A stretch of 64,000 nt of DNA, from positions 44,488,873 to 44,552,872 of the forward strand of contig CM019217.1 in NCBI GenBank assembly GCA_009741485.1, given 5' to 3'. Below, piece after piece: positions 50,338 through 61,547 of this stretch (position 1 is the first letter of the stretch; every line of letters begins with the position of its first letter). This DNA comes from Malurus cyaneus samueli. Taxonomy: Eukaryota > Chordata > Aves > Passeriformes > Maluridae. The notes under the pieces are model-generated. The model made no database searches, had not been told where the DNA came from, and saw only the letters and a program-made list of their open reading frames with translations. Both the position numbers and the translations under genes were made by a program.

Positions 50338-50450
50338 CTACAGTGCCCTGTTCAGTGGATCACTAGAAGTAAATCCTGGAATGACTGCAACAATTGTGCT
50401 CATTAGAGGAGGAACAGCTTCCATGGCAAGAAACACATATTGGTAGTCAA
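50338..50450 (-). CDS. Candidate terminal coding exon, unidentified protein
   Basis: On the minus strand a strong acceptor (pyrimidine tract TTCTTTCTGCTTTTCCAG at 50,451-50,468) leads into an open frame of 36 codons ended by TAG at 50,338-50,340. The other two frames close quickly. The frame begins two bases into a codon, so the preceding exon must end with one base; the candidate exon at 54,273-54,368 does end that way, and joining them makes GTT (Val) at the junction. The peptide begins DYQYVFLAMEAVPPLM, contains IPGFTSSDPL and ends LNRAL. I do not recognise it. A short open frame next to a good acceptor also arises by chance, so this is tentative. Confidence 0.3.
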
Positions 50451-50468
50451 CTGGAAAAGCAGAAAGAA

Positions 50469-52890
50469 TATAATAATGCTTACTAAATTCACACTGGCAG
50501 GCTTTTTTTCCCAGTGAGGCTATTTATTACTAGCAGATGTTACAGGACACAGCAAAGAATTTCTCTTCAATAAAGTTTGTTTTAACAACAGCAGTTTGGT
50601 CTACAGGTGTCCCAAGAATCAACTGAAAGATCAGGTTTGTCTTTTGAATGACCAAAATTTAGAAACCTGAAAATCTTAGTACTTTCATAATATTCTTCAT
50701 TTGTAAGGAACAAAGAACTGCTGAATGCATAGATGTGTGAAGAGGGGAAAGAGTTCAATTTTCAAAAATTCCTAGCTAAGAAGTATTAACATAGTGTTAC
50801 AAAATTATGTAAAAGACCTCTAAAAGCCTGGGTTGTTCCACTCTTAAGCAAAATAAAATGGGGGGATGAGTCTGACAAAAAAATTTGGCAGCTGTCACAA
50901 ACCTAGGTAAAGCTCTCATAATACCTTCATAGCTGACATCACTAAATACATCTTGCTTCATGTAATATAACCAAATCATAAAGCAAAAAGTTATACTGTC
51001 AACAAAGCATTTTTCCCTCTAAAATGACAAGCCATCATTAGCATCCATGCTGCTAGCTCTGAATGATGTGCTGCCTACTGTTCCAGCTACTGAGCAGCGA
51101 GAAAAATAGGAGAGAGAAAAGGTTCCCTACAGTTCTGAATTGATCCTATAGTCTGCCCTGGCACACAGAAACCTTTTCAGACATGAAAATTGATTCAGGT
51201 CTTTTAGTCTTCAGTTTCAGCCAGAGCATCTGGAGCTCCCTTGGGCTGATTTGGAGGCTGAAGTGTTCATGTCTTCTGGAGATGGTTGCATTAGTGACTT
51301 TTCAAAATTAAGAATGACTCCTTTCAGACCAAGCTGTGTGTCTTGCCATCGTGTACTACTGGCAGGAGCAAAGGACTGATTCAAAACCTAGGGGCCCTTT
51401 ATAAAGTTACAGAATAAAACTAGCTTAAATACATACAAGAAATACAAGAGGAAAAAATTCACCTGCTCTGGGCACTTAAATGGTTTTCTCATGCTCCAAC
51501 ACTAAGTTGGAGTGTCAAACCAAACTGAATGTTACAGACCTTTAATTCTCAAATACAGCACTACTTGGGATAAAAGGAGACAGAAAATTCAGAGTACACT
51601 AAAAGTAAAGCCCATTTTCTTATAGTTCTTAGAATTATGGTGTTTTTGATTTCTTTTTCCACCTACCTTTCCACTAAATCACTTAATGGAAAACCACAAT
51701 TTTCTATTTCTCATTTCTTTCTTCATGACATATCCAGTCATAGCTTGCAGTCATCAGTTAAAGAGCTCCACTGGCCAATGGTACCCAAAAACTGCTTTAC
51801 TTGATAGGGGAAATAAGTACCTGTCCTCTGCAAAAGACTCTCATCAAACCATAAAATAACATGCCATTTCTGCACTCTTTCCTCCAAACATAACATCTCC
51901 TTTCATATCATCCAGTAATGTGGTTGTGAAGTGCTAAAGTCCTTTTTACTCCTTTGTCTTCTACTGTTCACAAAAAGCCAAATATCTTTGCAATGAAAGA
52001 TCTCCCATTTAGCTGTATCCTGAGAGAGCTCTCTAATCTCTCACCAGCCTCCTGGATTCAGGATGTCAGCTCTCACCGAACCATGAAGGCAGCTTAACAG
52101 CAAACTTGATTCTTCAAAATACTCATTGCGTATAAAAACACCCCCAAAACTAATGGACTGTTGTTCCTCAACAATATATTTCGCTCTTAGGATGCAGTAA
52201 GTACTGTTCTGTTCCTTTTTAACTATATAAAATGTTCTATGTACAGTTCAGGCCAAATAAACAGAAAAAGTAAGGCAAATTAGTCTCTTTTTCCAATTGC
52301 CTAATCAAATTCTCTTCTTTCTTTAGTGGTTATGGTAGAGAAAATTACTTCTGATTCTGAAGCCAAAGGTATACAACCAGTTGCACAGTGCAAGAGAGAG
52401 TAGGTAAGAAAGAACCTCTATTCCTAAGAGGCCATTTTAAGCCCTATTTATAATACAATGAGTTTATAAAGAAGCCAGCAAAAAAAACCCAGGAATTTAA
52501 ATTATATTTGAGCAAATATTTTGCTTCTCCTTTGGCAAAAAGTCTCTCAAGAAAAAAAGAACATTCATAGACACAAAGCAGTAGATTGTGCAGCTGGTCA
52601 CATTCTGAGTTTCTTAGTTTTGGGACCTCTCTGAAAGATTGCTTTCTCTTTGCCAGGCAGGCCTTTGATATGCTTATCATGCATTTAAAGCTATTTATGG
52701 ATGGATGTATAATCCTGTCTAAACCGATTAGAAAAAATTAAATCAATCCACCAGCATCTACTATATTAAATCACGTACTCATTAGGAAACATTCCTGGAA
52801 CACCAAACCCACCCATTAAATAATCTTAGTTGGGGGAAAAAGGCTGGGGTAGAATCCCAGACAAGCTCTCTTTCTCTCATTTCTGTAAGT
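50469..52890. other. Noncoding stretch, possible intron
   Basis: No repeat or exon recognised. If the flanking minus-strand exon candidates are real, this is intron. Confidence 0.45.
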
Positions 52891-52894
52891 GAGG

Positions 52895-53140
52895 GAATTG
52901 AACAAGCAACCGTTTTCCAGCAGTTGACCGTGAAATGGATCATGTTTTATTTATTCTGCACAATGGCAAATCACAGCAAAGTGTAGCCTTGGGATTAATC
53001 AGTGGGCTTTTATCACTGGGGCACCGGTTGGACTTTGGTTCCTCTCAGAGTGCCTACAAATCACTCTGATTAGATGCCTGTCTGAAACATACATCATCTG
53101 ACTTTGCTAGCTTCAGGCCTGATAACTGGAAGACTGTACA
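52895..53140. promoter_or_regulatory. Candidate conserved noncoding element
   Basis: Non-repetitive sequence with dense plausible factor sites: CAGTTGACCGTGAAATGG near 52,920, GTTTTATTTATTCTGCACAA near 52,944, GGGATTAATCAGTGGGC near 52,991 (an OTX/PITX-like TAATC core), CACTCTGATTAGATGCC near 53,061. No coding frame. Conservation is untested. Confidence 0.3.
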
Positions 53141-54270
53141 AAGGGGATGAGCTTCTACAGAGTGGGTCAGCAAGGCTTGATATAAAGGGTGAAAATTAGT
53201 GTGTCTGAGAAAAGGCTAATGAATAACAGCCAGCTATGCTGTGAAAGTCTAACCGAACTGTCCTGATTTCTGGATAAAGACCTGGCATTTTTGCAGCTGA
53301 GTGCCAGTGGTAGTGCTGGGGGTCCCACAAGTTGCAGCTTTCCCACCTCCACTCAGCAGAAGAAAAAGAACTACTATGCAAATTAATCAAAACTCAACAC
53401 AAATGTTCCTGGAACATTTATAATGGTTAAGAGAATTTGTAATTGATGCAATGACATCAGCTCTGTTCTATACAGCAGGAGCACCTGACCTAATGAATCT
53501 ACTCTGGAGATGTTCAAGCCTGCAACCTCAGTCATATGTCAGTGACTTTGGAAATGTAGGCAGAAGAGCAATCCCCAAAATAATATGTGTGTTTCCTGGT
53601 CCCCTTAAAACATGCCTAAATTTGGCCCAATTCAAATGCATGAAACATGCTGCTTTAGATACACTGAAGCTCTTAGTAAGGAATTTATGTTTTTCTATAT
53701 TCCATTTGCATCGTACATCTCCCCCTCCCCCAGTACTAACATGGCAGGTTCAAATCTCAGGTGCTTGATTTTCCAGTTCCCAAATGCAGAAGCTTCTCTA
53801 CACTATCTGCAGAACAGACATCCCTGCTGTGGTGCTATGCAGCTCTCCATTATGACTCTTCACACAGAGTAATGATTTACTGCTGCTACTGTCAGCAAAA
53901 GCAATACTAGTTGCAATCTGATACCAACTGCATCAACACAAAATAACAAAGGCTGTAAATCTTACCCTGAAGCTTTGGATTCAAACCCTACACAGTATGC
54001 CATGTGTCATAATGGTTTACTGAAAAACTATGTACTTACTTATTTGAAATGTGCTTCATTTGACTACTACATAATACAGAAATTTGCAGAGTCCATTTCT
54101 GGTTTCCTGTGTTCCTGACTTGGCTGTGTATGTTTTTACTGCTTACACATACAGATCCTATACTGTCTATGAATTAAAAATATACCTTGAGCTCAATCTG
54201 GATGTGAGGTATATATTAATGTAAACCATTTCCATTTGGAAAAGTAAGTATCACAATAATATCACTTATT
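53141..54270. other. Noncoding stretch, possible intron
   Basis: Overlapping short frames at 53.4-53.9 kb on the + strand have no recognisable domain. Nothing else is seen. Confidence 0.45.
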
Positions 54271-54272
54271 AC

Positions 54273-54368
54273 CTCCTACATGAGCATGATAGATGTGTTT
54301 TCCCTTTACATATAACTCATTTGATTCTGTAAGCCTGTTGTCAATACCCATATTCACCACAGCTCCTT
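54273..54368 (-). CDS. Candidate internal coding exon, unidentified protein
   Basis: On the minus strand the segment ends in a good donor (GGAG then GTAATAAG at 54,272 downward) and encodes about 31 codons including GAVVNMGIDNRL and ELYVKGKHIYHAH. It enters with two bases of a split codon and leaves with one (phase 1 in, phase 1 out), which fits the exon candidate at 50,338-50,450. One oddity weakens it. The strongest acceptor, TTTCCTTTCTGCTCAG, sits seven bases further upstream at 54,376, and using it would put TGA in the reading frame. The frame stays open only if the second AG (TGAACAG) is used. I do not recognise the protein; it could be a pseudo-exon. Confidence 0.28.
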
Positions 54369-54379
54369 CTGTTCACTGA

Positions 54380-55765
54380 GCAGAAAGGAAAAGTATTTTT
54401 CTTTGAAGATGATGTGAACACTGTTCAATGAATCATTCAGCAAGTACTACTGCAGCTCAGTCATCCTACAGACCGTATTAGACTCAGGACCCTTGAATCT
54501 ATAGCCAAAATAAGCCTTAGTATAGAATGTCTTCTGCAGTTAAGATAAGCAGTAGCTTGCAAAGTATTAAGGGAAAATCCTATACTCTGATCTGAGGTAT
54601 ATTATAATAGGATCTACTTAATATTCAATAGAGTGCTTCCAACACACTTTCATTTTAAATACCATTAATGTATTGCAATCTCATATTTATCTCTCTGGAG
54701 AGCCTAAGAATATTTTCTCCATTGTACTGCAAATGGAAAAGAATCCTTCGGTGTCCTGACACATTCCTTTGGAGATTTTCAGTGCTTTAAATCAAAGCAC
54801 CAAAACAAGAGTTTATTGTAGCAACCCAGAGGGAAGCGTCATCTCCAATATCCTGATTCTCTGCAGCTGCTCATTCAGCATGGACACAAGCTGGTTATTA
54901 ACACTAACAAATGGGGACTTGCTTTGGGAGAAAGACTATCTGCATGTCCACGCTGCATATTCTTTACATGTAAGAGGCATTCATAAAAATTTAGGAGAAT
55001 TTACCATCCAGATACCTACCTATTTCTGATATTTTATATATAAAAAGTTTTCATTGCAGGGAAAAAAATATGCAAAGTGAAAAAGGTCTTTCAAGATGAA
55101 GAGTCAAGGGTTCAGAATGGGCAGTAACAGAAGTCTTAATTCAATTCCACTGTACAAAATTGTTATCAATTATATGCACAGAATTTTTCAATTGGACAGC
55201 TCTCTCATTCGCACTCAGGGTATACAGAGCTCAGGGAGTGAGTTGCTATAACCCTTTGGTTACATTTACCCTAATTTTGGCCTTTGGCCTTATCACTTAA
55301 CACAACAGTCTTCCCTATGCTGACTAGAGGTGTTCATTTTCTCCTGGTTGTTTGTACAGCATTCTCCCCTAAACACCTCAACTACTCCAGTCAATTTTAT
55401 TGCTGTCCCCATTTTTCAGACCAGGGAGCCAAGGCATAGCAGAAGTGGAAACCACAAGAATTCACAGCCTAAATTGATAATACAAACTTTTATTTATTTG
55501 CTTATTTAGCCTTTTAAAGCACTTTGTATTTCAAAGCAAAACTCCACTAGACATCAGCCGCAGTTGTGAGAGCTCAGCATTTTTATAGCACTGAGTTAGG
55601 TTTGTAGAAAATAAGATTTATAATAAGTGACAACTTATAAAAATTTAGAAACTTCCCCAAATTATTTTATGGTATATGCAGGAGAAGACTACAAGGGCTA
55701 AGAATGGCATTTATTTGCTTTATCCATGACATCATTCTCCTAACAAAACCTTCATTCTTTCACCA
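54380..55765. other. Noncoding stretch, no gene supported
   Basis: An 86-codon + strand open frame at 54,769-55,029 has no clear splice signals or domain. Nothing else is recognised. Confidence 0.45.
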
Positions 55766-55769
55766 CGCA

Positions 55770-56130
55770 CCTCATTTCTGCAACAATGAATGATGCCATT
55801 TTTATTCTATGTATTTAATGAGGCTGAAGCCTTTTGGAGGAAAGAAGCATGTAATAAAATAGTACATTATGCTGTTTATGTACATGAATATCAATTTTAG
55901 ATTGCAGAGAATACCGACTGCAGTATTTCTTAACTTTTGACTTCCTAAGTTTTACAACATTAGCATTGTTTTAATGTATGAAATCACAGTAAAAGTGTCT
56001 GGGCTATTAATATAAATTTCTTTATGCAGAGCAATACTTAATAGTGAGAGCTCTAGACATAGTTTAGTACAAGCGTCTGCTGCTTGAATTAATGATACCA
56101 CAGAGGTAGCAGACCATTATTTCTCAGGAG
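55770..56130. promoter_or_regulatory. Candidate conserved noncoding element
   Basis: AT-rich, non-repetitive block with TATTTAATGAGGCTG near 55,811, TGCTGTTTATGTACATGAAT near 55,870, ATCAATTTTAG, GGGCTATTAATATAAATTTC near 56,001 and TGAATTAATGATACC near 56,085. Texture resembles developmental enhancers. Conservation is untested. Confidence 0.3.
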
Positions 56131-56758
56131 ACCAAGTAGTAAGTGTGTTTGGAAGACAGACTTTTAAAGCAGATTTCATAACCATTTACTAGTGGTAGAG
56201 GATGCTAAAATTAAGAACTCTCCAGCATTTTTTAAATGTCTCAGGTTTTAGGGAGAATATGCTCTAATTTATTGCTTCCTCCTGGACTTTTTAGTCTTCT
56301 GTCACACTTGGTATGATGCAGGATATGTGCAAGGAGCAATTGCAGTAGACGTTCTGATCAATCAGTGTAGTCCTGGGACTGCACATATTCATGGACATTG
56401 GGGCAGACTGAATTTGTGCTAATTGCAGCTTGAGTAGTGCATCTTTCACAAAGTTAAAAATATTAGAATACAGATCTTCCTACAGAAAACAGAATCACAG
56501 ATTTTGCCAGCAGTAGTGCCAGTAAAGAACCTAACATTCTACTTAATCTACAAAAATTAAGAAATCCAATCCAGAAAACAGAAAGGCATGTTTTGGTGCA
56601 GCCAGACTTGGTTACTCTGGGATTTCATCAGAGATGACATGAGGTACCCTGCATTTCATCCAAGTGATTTAATTCTGTTTCTGAAGTGGCACTACATCTT
56701 AGATCTTGGAAGAAAACCTTGATGGCAATAATGAAGCACCTTGCAGAAAAATTTCTTT
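56131..56758. other. Noncoding stretch, no gene supported
   Basis: A minus-strand open frame of about 45 codons at 56,300-56,440 contains a cysteine-bearing stretch (NVYCNCSLHISC) but lacks a convincing donor. No repeat is recognised. Confidence 0.4.
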
Positions 56759-56808
56759 GAGAGAGAGAGAGGGAGAGTGAGAGAATGAGAGAAAGAAAGC
56801 AAAAGGGA
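56759..56808. repeat. (GA)n-type purine microsatellite
   Basis: A run of GAGAGA with GGGAGAGTGAGAGAATGAGA and GAAAGAAAG degeneration, about 50 bases of pure purine apart from isolated T and C residues. Confidence 0.9.
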
Positions 56809-57600
56809 GCAAGGCTTGTCCCTACTGCTGATAAAACATATCAGAATTAATTCAGAATTTCTGCAGTTTATTCATTGCTGTTCAGGATAGATTTATCAAG
56901 AGTACAGGCATTCTTAACTCTTGCAAACAAATGACTTTTCAGGTGCATATCTGTACCAAATGAAGAATATGGATGGTGCCATATTTTAACTCTGGTACTC
57001 AGAAAAACATCATATTAGATTATCACAACTTAACTGAAATCAGAACAAAGGGGATATATGATGGATTGTTAGAACATAACTCAAATGCCTCCGTTCAGAA
57101 ATGCATAGAACTTCACATAATGAGACTCATGCATTTTCTAGTAAAACCATACATCTCACACAGAAAATGATCTACCTCTACTTCCACGTACATAAAACAT
57201 CCATCTTAACAGCTGGAGAATGCTGCCAGCCAGTGATGGGGGCCATAAGGAGCTTAGCATTCCTTTCCTGCCTCTCCCCTGCAAATACCCTTGAACCCAG
57301 ATAAGCAAAGGAAAACAGGCAGATTGTAAGACAAGCCATGAGGCAGTAAGTTATTTCTGATGTAGAAGGATGTCTTGAACAAATGGAAAATAGTGGTATG
57401 ATACTTGATACAACTTTATTTTTCTTTCTAAGTTATGGAAGCATCCAAAGTAGGATTACAAAAAAAAAAATTAAAATAAATCACAAGAATGTGATACTAG
57501 CCCTCATCACAACCAACAGCATGGAGAAATTAACCATTCCACTCTAAGGCACTGAGATACTCTGACATGCATTACTATGTTCCCTGAAACCTGTAGCCTG
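56809..57600. other. Noncoding stretch, no gene supported
   Basis: A short A run is at about 57,461-57,470. Nothing else is recognised. Confidence 0.5.
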
Positions 57601-58330
57601 CAGAAATGTGTATTTTAGCTGGGAACACAATCCCAAACTCAGCAGGAGCACTTTCTCTTGCAGAGAACCTGTAGTATCTTGCTCCTCTGTGCAGGGGCTG
57701 TTCCTACTGCACACCAGTTTGCTTCCAGCACCCTCAGAACTGGCTGAAGCAGGAAGGGCTGCCCTGCTTGGAGTGGCTGATCAGGACAAGCTGCTCCTGC
57801 CCCAGTAGCAGTGGCCCCCACAGATCCTGTATTTACAGAGCCACCACCTGCCAGGAACAGAGTGAAGCTTTCAGGACAGAAGAACCATGGCCTGGTGTAG
57901 AGCCTCCCATGCCCCATTTCAAATGCTACTCACAGCCAAGTTCAGCTGGCCCTGAATCTTTTTCTCCCTCCAGATGGTGATTAGTGCCCACAGATTGGTC
58001 TCAAGCCATAAGGCAGCACGATCAAGGAAGGCCCGTAGCGAGATGTTCGCAGTTGAAAAGAAGCAGAGCCAATCATTGCAGAAGGAGCAGACAGCTGAGA
58101 GAGCAGCATGAAGCTGTGCTCCATGGTCTGAGCAGTGCTGCCTGTGCAATTAAGCAGCTTCCAACAAATCTAACCTCTGCTCAACCGACTGCAGAAAGCA
58201 GACAAAAAATATCCTCCCCAGGAATAACTGCTCTGTTCTGCTACAACAATGCAGAAATTGGCTCTACCTTAGGGGTTGTTCCACCACTGAAACCTGTTCA
58301 CCTTTATAAAGCACAGCAGAAGACTTCACA
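57601..58330. other. GC-richer block with exon-like minus-strand segment
   Basis: This 700-base block is richer in G and C than its surroundings and has long open frames on both strands. On the minus strand, 57,934-58,094 is bounded by an acceptor-like TGCTCTCTCAG and a consensus-quality donor (GTGAGT at 57,928-57,933). It stays open for 53 codons, with peptides such as FLDRAALWLETNLWALITIW. Its phase (1 in, 0 out) does not fit the neighbouring exon candidates at 58.6 and 54.3 kb, so it cannot be chained to them. It may be an exon of another transcript, an unrecognised repeat or chance. Confidence 0.25.
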
Positions 58331-58613
58331 GTAGTTTTTACTCAAAATCTAACCCAACTGGAAATGTGCTTATTAATAGAACGACCCTCCATGGATAGCT
58401 AAAATGTGTGAAAAGAACTGATCATGGTCAGACACTGGACTGGCATGGGCAAGGCTAAGGAATAAGTGTATTGTCACTGTTGCTAAGGTCTGTGTCTGTA
58501 TCGCAGGAAAGGCAGAGATGCAGGTTTAAACACAGAGGCTGATAAGTACTCTGATCACACCCCAGAGGACTTCATGCATCTCCCACAAACACTATTTCCA
58601 CTTCAGCACCTAC

Positions 58614-58719
58614 CAGTTCCGCTCTTCAGGTGGAATACCATTGTCATCGCGATACTGCTCACAACATTTCTTATGAATCCACTTAATTTTTAGTGCAGGG
58701 CCAAAAGCTTGAATCCAAC
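58614..58719 (-). CDS. Candidate internal coding exon, unidentified protein
   Basis: On the minus strand a pyrimidine-rich stretch (TTTTTCTCTCAATATTCCTT, then TATTTAG at 58,726 and TATAG at 58,720) leads into 106 bases that end in a good donor (AACTG then GTAGGTG at 58,613). Only one frame is open. It reads WIQAFGPALKIKW, a basic CCEQY-containing stretch and DDNGIPPEERN, which is balanced and protein-like. Phase is 1 in, 2 out, so at least one unseen exon would be needed before the candidate at 54.3 kb. The open frame also continues upstream through the supposed intron, so an exon boundary is not proven. I do not recognise the protein. Confidence 0.33.
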
Positions 58720-59078
58720 CTATAACTAAATAGAAGGAATATTGAGAGAAAAATGAATACAGATTGGGTTTCTGAAAGTTTATATCATAGAAAAAGTTCA
58801 CAGCATTTTGCACTTCATATTTCTTAAGATAAGTGCTGATTACAGATAACTTCCAGTGCCTGCTGTTTGTTCTGGATATAAAAACAAGTCATCTTTTGTC
58901 CATCATTGCCATTTTAGTCCACATTGCATCAAAACTCTTGCTTGTGGTGTGGCAAAGAACCAAGAGAGCAGTGAGAGGAGATTGATGATGGCGGCTGTGA
59001 AGGCAGAGAGCAGGTGACAACTGAGAGAACAGAGTTACGTTACCCTACATTAAAAAGACACAAGATGGGAAGGTCCAC

Positions 59079-59195
59079 CCAAAAAAAAAAGAAACAAACA
59101 AACAAAAAAAAAAAAAACTCAACCAAAAAAACCCCAAACCAAAGCATGAAAAGAAAACCAAGAGAAAGAAAACCAAGAGAGAAAAAAGAAAAGTG
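59079..59195. repeat. A-rich low-complexity tract with CAAA and AAACCAAGAGA repeats
   Basis: Runs of A with GAAACAAACAAACAAA near 59,090, AACCAAAAAAACCCCAAACC near 59,121, and a tandem unit AAAACCAAGAGAAAG/AAAACCAAGAGAGAA at 59,154-59,184. It creates a lysine-rich open frame that is an artefact. Confidence 0.9.
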
Positions 59196-59199
59196 TGGC

Positions 59200-59885
59200 T
59201 GATGAAAAAGGCATTAAGAATGGCCCAAAATTAAGTCTAGCAAAACAAAAGTGGTTTAATTTCACATTTAAATTCCTGAATCAGAAGTAATTTTGAGTAC
59301 GGATGAAGTCAGTACTCTGATACTGTATGCTCTCCATGCCTTTGATTACCAGGACATTTCTTAACTACACAAAATTTTAGACTGCTATTTGCCTCTGTTT
59401 AAGCAATTAGGACTGGATTCCAATCTATATTCAAAGTTTATTCAAATCTGATTGTTACACAGGTATAAAAATGAAACTTCCTAATATCTATACTTCCTAT
59501 ACTACACTACTTATTCCTTTTCCTCAGAAAACAAGACAGAGCTGCTGATAAGCCCTGCCTTCCAATGTCAGGTACATCTGAAGTTGTCTGGTGTTCTATT
59601 TAAGGACTCCATCAGCTAACAGCCCCACACCACCTGCCATCAATCACCGGAAAACAGTTTACAGAGCAAGGATGGCTTAGCCATTTTGAAAGTGACTAGA
59701 ATATTTTCCAAGCTTTAATGTATTTTATGCCACAATTTAATCTAGGATTCTTGCTGTACTTTGTACCTAAAAAAAGGACAAGCATCTCAAATAAAGTTCA
59801 CTTACTCTAGGAAGCCCCTGGTGAGGCTGTAAGCTGAGTGGTGACCACTGAATACACCCCTCCTTATCCAATGCATTATGCTCGG
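59200..59885. other. Noncoding stretch, no gene supported
   Basis: A 44-base segment at 59,528-59,571 on the + strand is bounded by a strong acceptor and a GTACAT donor, but nothing supports it as an exon. No repeat is recognised. Confidence 0.45.
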
Positions 59886-59889
59886 TACG

Positions 59890-60130
59890 TGATGCAGTAT
59901 GATTCAACAGAAGCTTTGCTCACTGCAGGATCTGTTTCTATGGATTCAGAGTCAGTTTGTGCAGACTTCATTTCAAAATACATTTTGTGCTTTTCTGAAT
60001 AAACAGGTTTGAATTAGGTCCGTAACTCAGCCTTTATAAACTTAACTACAGCACATAATAGGATTATTTACCACTTTTATAAAGTGACAAGTGTCTGCTA
60101 CACAACATTTGGGGAATTATACAGTTTGAA
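59890..60130. promoter_or_regulatory. Candidate conserved noncoding element
   Basis: Complex AT-rich sequence (TTCTATGGATTCAGAGTC near 59,937, GTTTGAATTAGGTCCG near 60,007, ATAATAGGATTATTTACC near 60,054) without repeat or coding character. Weakest of the set. Confidence 0.2.
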
Positions 60131-61545
60131 TGCCTTTGGTTAAACGACAGCCCCCAGCCTCCATATTTTTATGAGATCAAAGCTAATATTTCTCTGTTTA
60201 TCCCCCATTCAGAAAGATGATGTCAAATCTCAGCCAGAGTGCTTTTTTTGCATTCAGACTTTAATAGCCACTGATTATTCCTCTATCATAGCTAAAACTG
60301 CTGGAAGCTGTTTGGAAAAATCCTCATGCAGCTTGCATTCCTTGTGCTTTCCTTGAAATGTCGTGAAGGATGCCAAGGTAACTCCCCACCCAGAAGGGAG
60401 CCCAGGCCAGGGCTACCCCAAAAGCTCCAATTGTTATGGCTGTGATGGAGACCCCCTCAACAATTCATACAGCATGGCTTTTACTCATTTCTTCAAGGAT
60501 TCCCTGTACACACAAATCGAAGATGTGAAGCAGGTTAAGTGTAGAGCTAGATTTGCCTCTAAATTTTCCTTTGCTCCCGCATAGATTCCAGAAATACAGT
60601 ACTCCTGCTGGAGAGACTAACAAAGGATGGGGAGGAGGGCAGGTGATGGAAGGAAATGCTTTTTTATCTCCATACTCCATGCAGAAGAGACTCATCTTTT
60701 TTTCCTGTACAAGTCTAAGGAGAGGCGCAGAGTTCAATGTCAGGTAAATTTTAGCCAGACAAATTTGCCATAGTAGTGGAAATGATCCCTTAGCCCACTG
60801 AGGCTATATTTCCACAATCATGGGCATGAGTACTATAGGTATCTTATTCACAGCATCTGTTCCACACAACACCATAAATTATGTATTTCACACACACAAA
60901 AAAAAGCCCCACAGAAATTTAATGTGAAAAAGGAACAGAGTAGAAGAGACTAGGGTCCATGAAATGGCATTGGATCATTCAGATAACATTTTGAGTAAAC
61001 CTGAAAAAGCTCAGGACTTATATTACAAAGCACTACAAAAATCAGACCAAATAACTAAAAAAAACCAAACAAAAAATCCGCAAAAATCAAACAAACAGCT
61101 GCAACATTCTCAGAGACAATTTCTTGCTGAGCCTAAATAAGACAATGACAGTCTAAACAAAAACACCAACCAGGTAAAAATTCGGTGTCACGAGGAGCAG
61201 CCAGATACCCTGATTTCAGCTCCTCCCTAGCTGAAACTATCCTAGTTGACTTAGGGACAAACAGAAGGCAAACAGAAAAACATCAAGAATCCGTGGATCC
61301 CTGATGCACAGGGCTAATAAAACACAAATCCTCAAAAAAATCCAGTTAGTCAGATTCCTCTCAAGGAAGATAACATTTTGATCCGGGAATATAACCTCTC
61401 TTTTTCTAGGGAAAACAAACAAACAAAGGTTAGGTAAGCAGGAAACCACAACAAATTTCTTGTGTTAGAGATGTTCTTTGCTAGTTAGACACTTATATTT
61501 CCGTAAGATGATCAAGACTCATTTAAAACGTTTGCCTTCACAGCA
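60131..61545. other. Noncoding stretch, unresolved open frames at 60.2-60.7 kb
   Basis: Both strands carry open frames at 60.17-60.75 kb; the minus frame near 60,335-60,460 is hydrophobic, and the + frame near 60,211 follows a good acceptor but stops after 47 codons. No frame is recognised as a known protein. A-rich (CAAA) segments lie at about 61,045-61,095 and 61,409-61,424. Confidence 0.45.
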
Positions 61546-61547
61546 CT

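Noticed and set aside
59014..59202. Lysine-rich + strand open frame
   Set aside because: Arises from the A-rich CAAA repeat tract.
59528..59571. 44-base + strand micro-exon with strong acceptor and GT donor
   Set aside because: Too short to judge, two frames open, no partner exon on the + strand, and it lies antisense to the minus-strand candidates.
60211..60375. + strand exon with acceptor CCCCCATTCAG and donor AAGGTAACT
   Set aside because: The best frame stops before the donor, and the opposite strand also has an open hydrophobic frame. No recognised protein.
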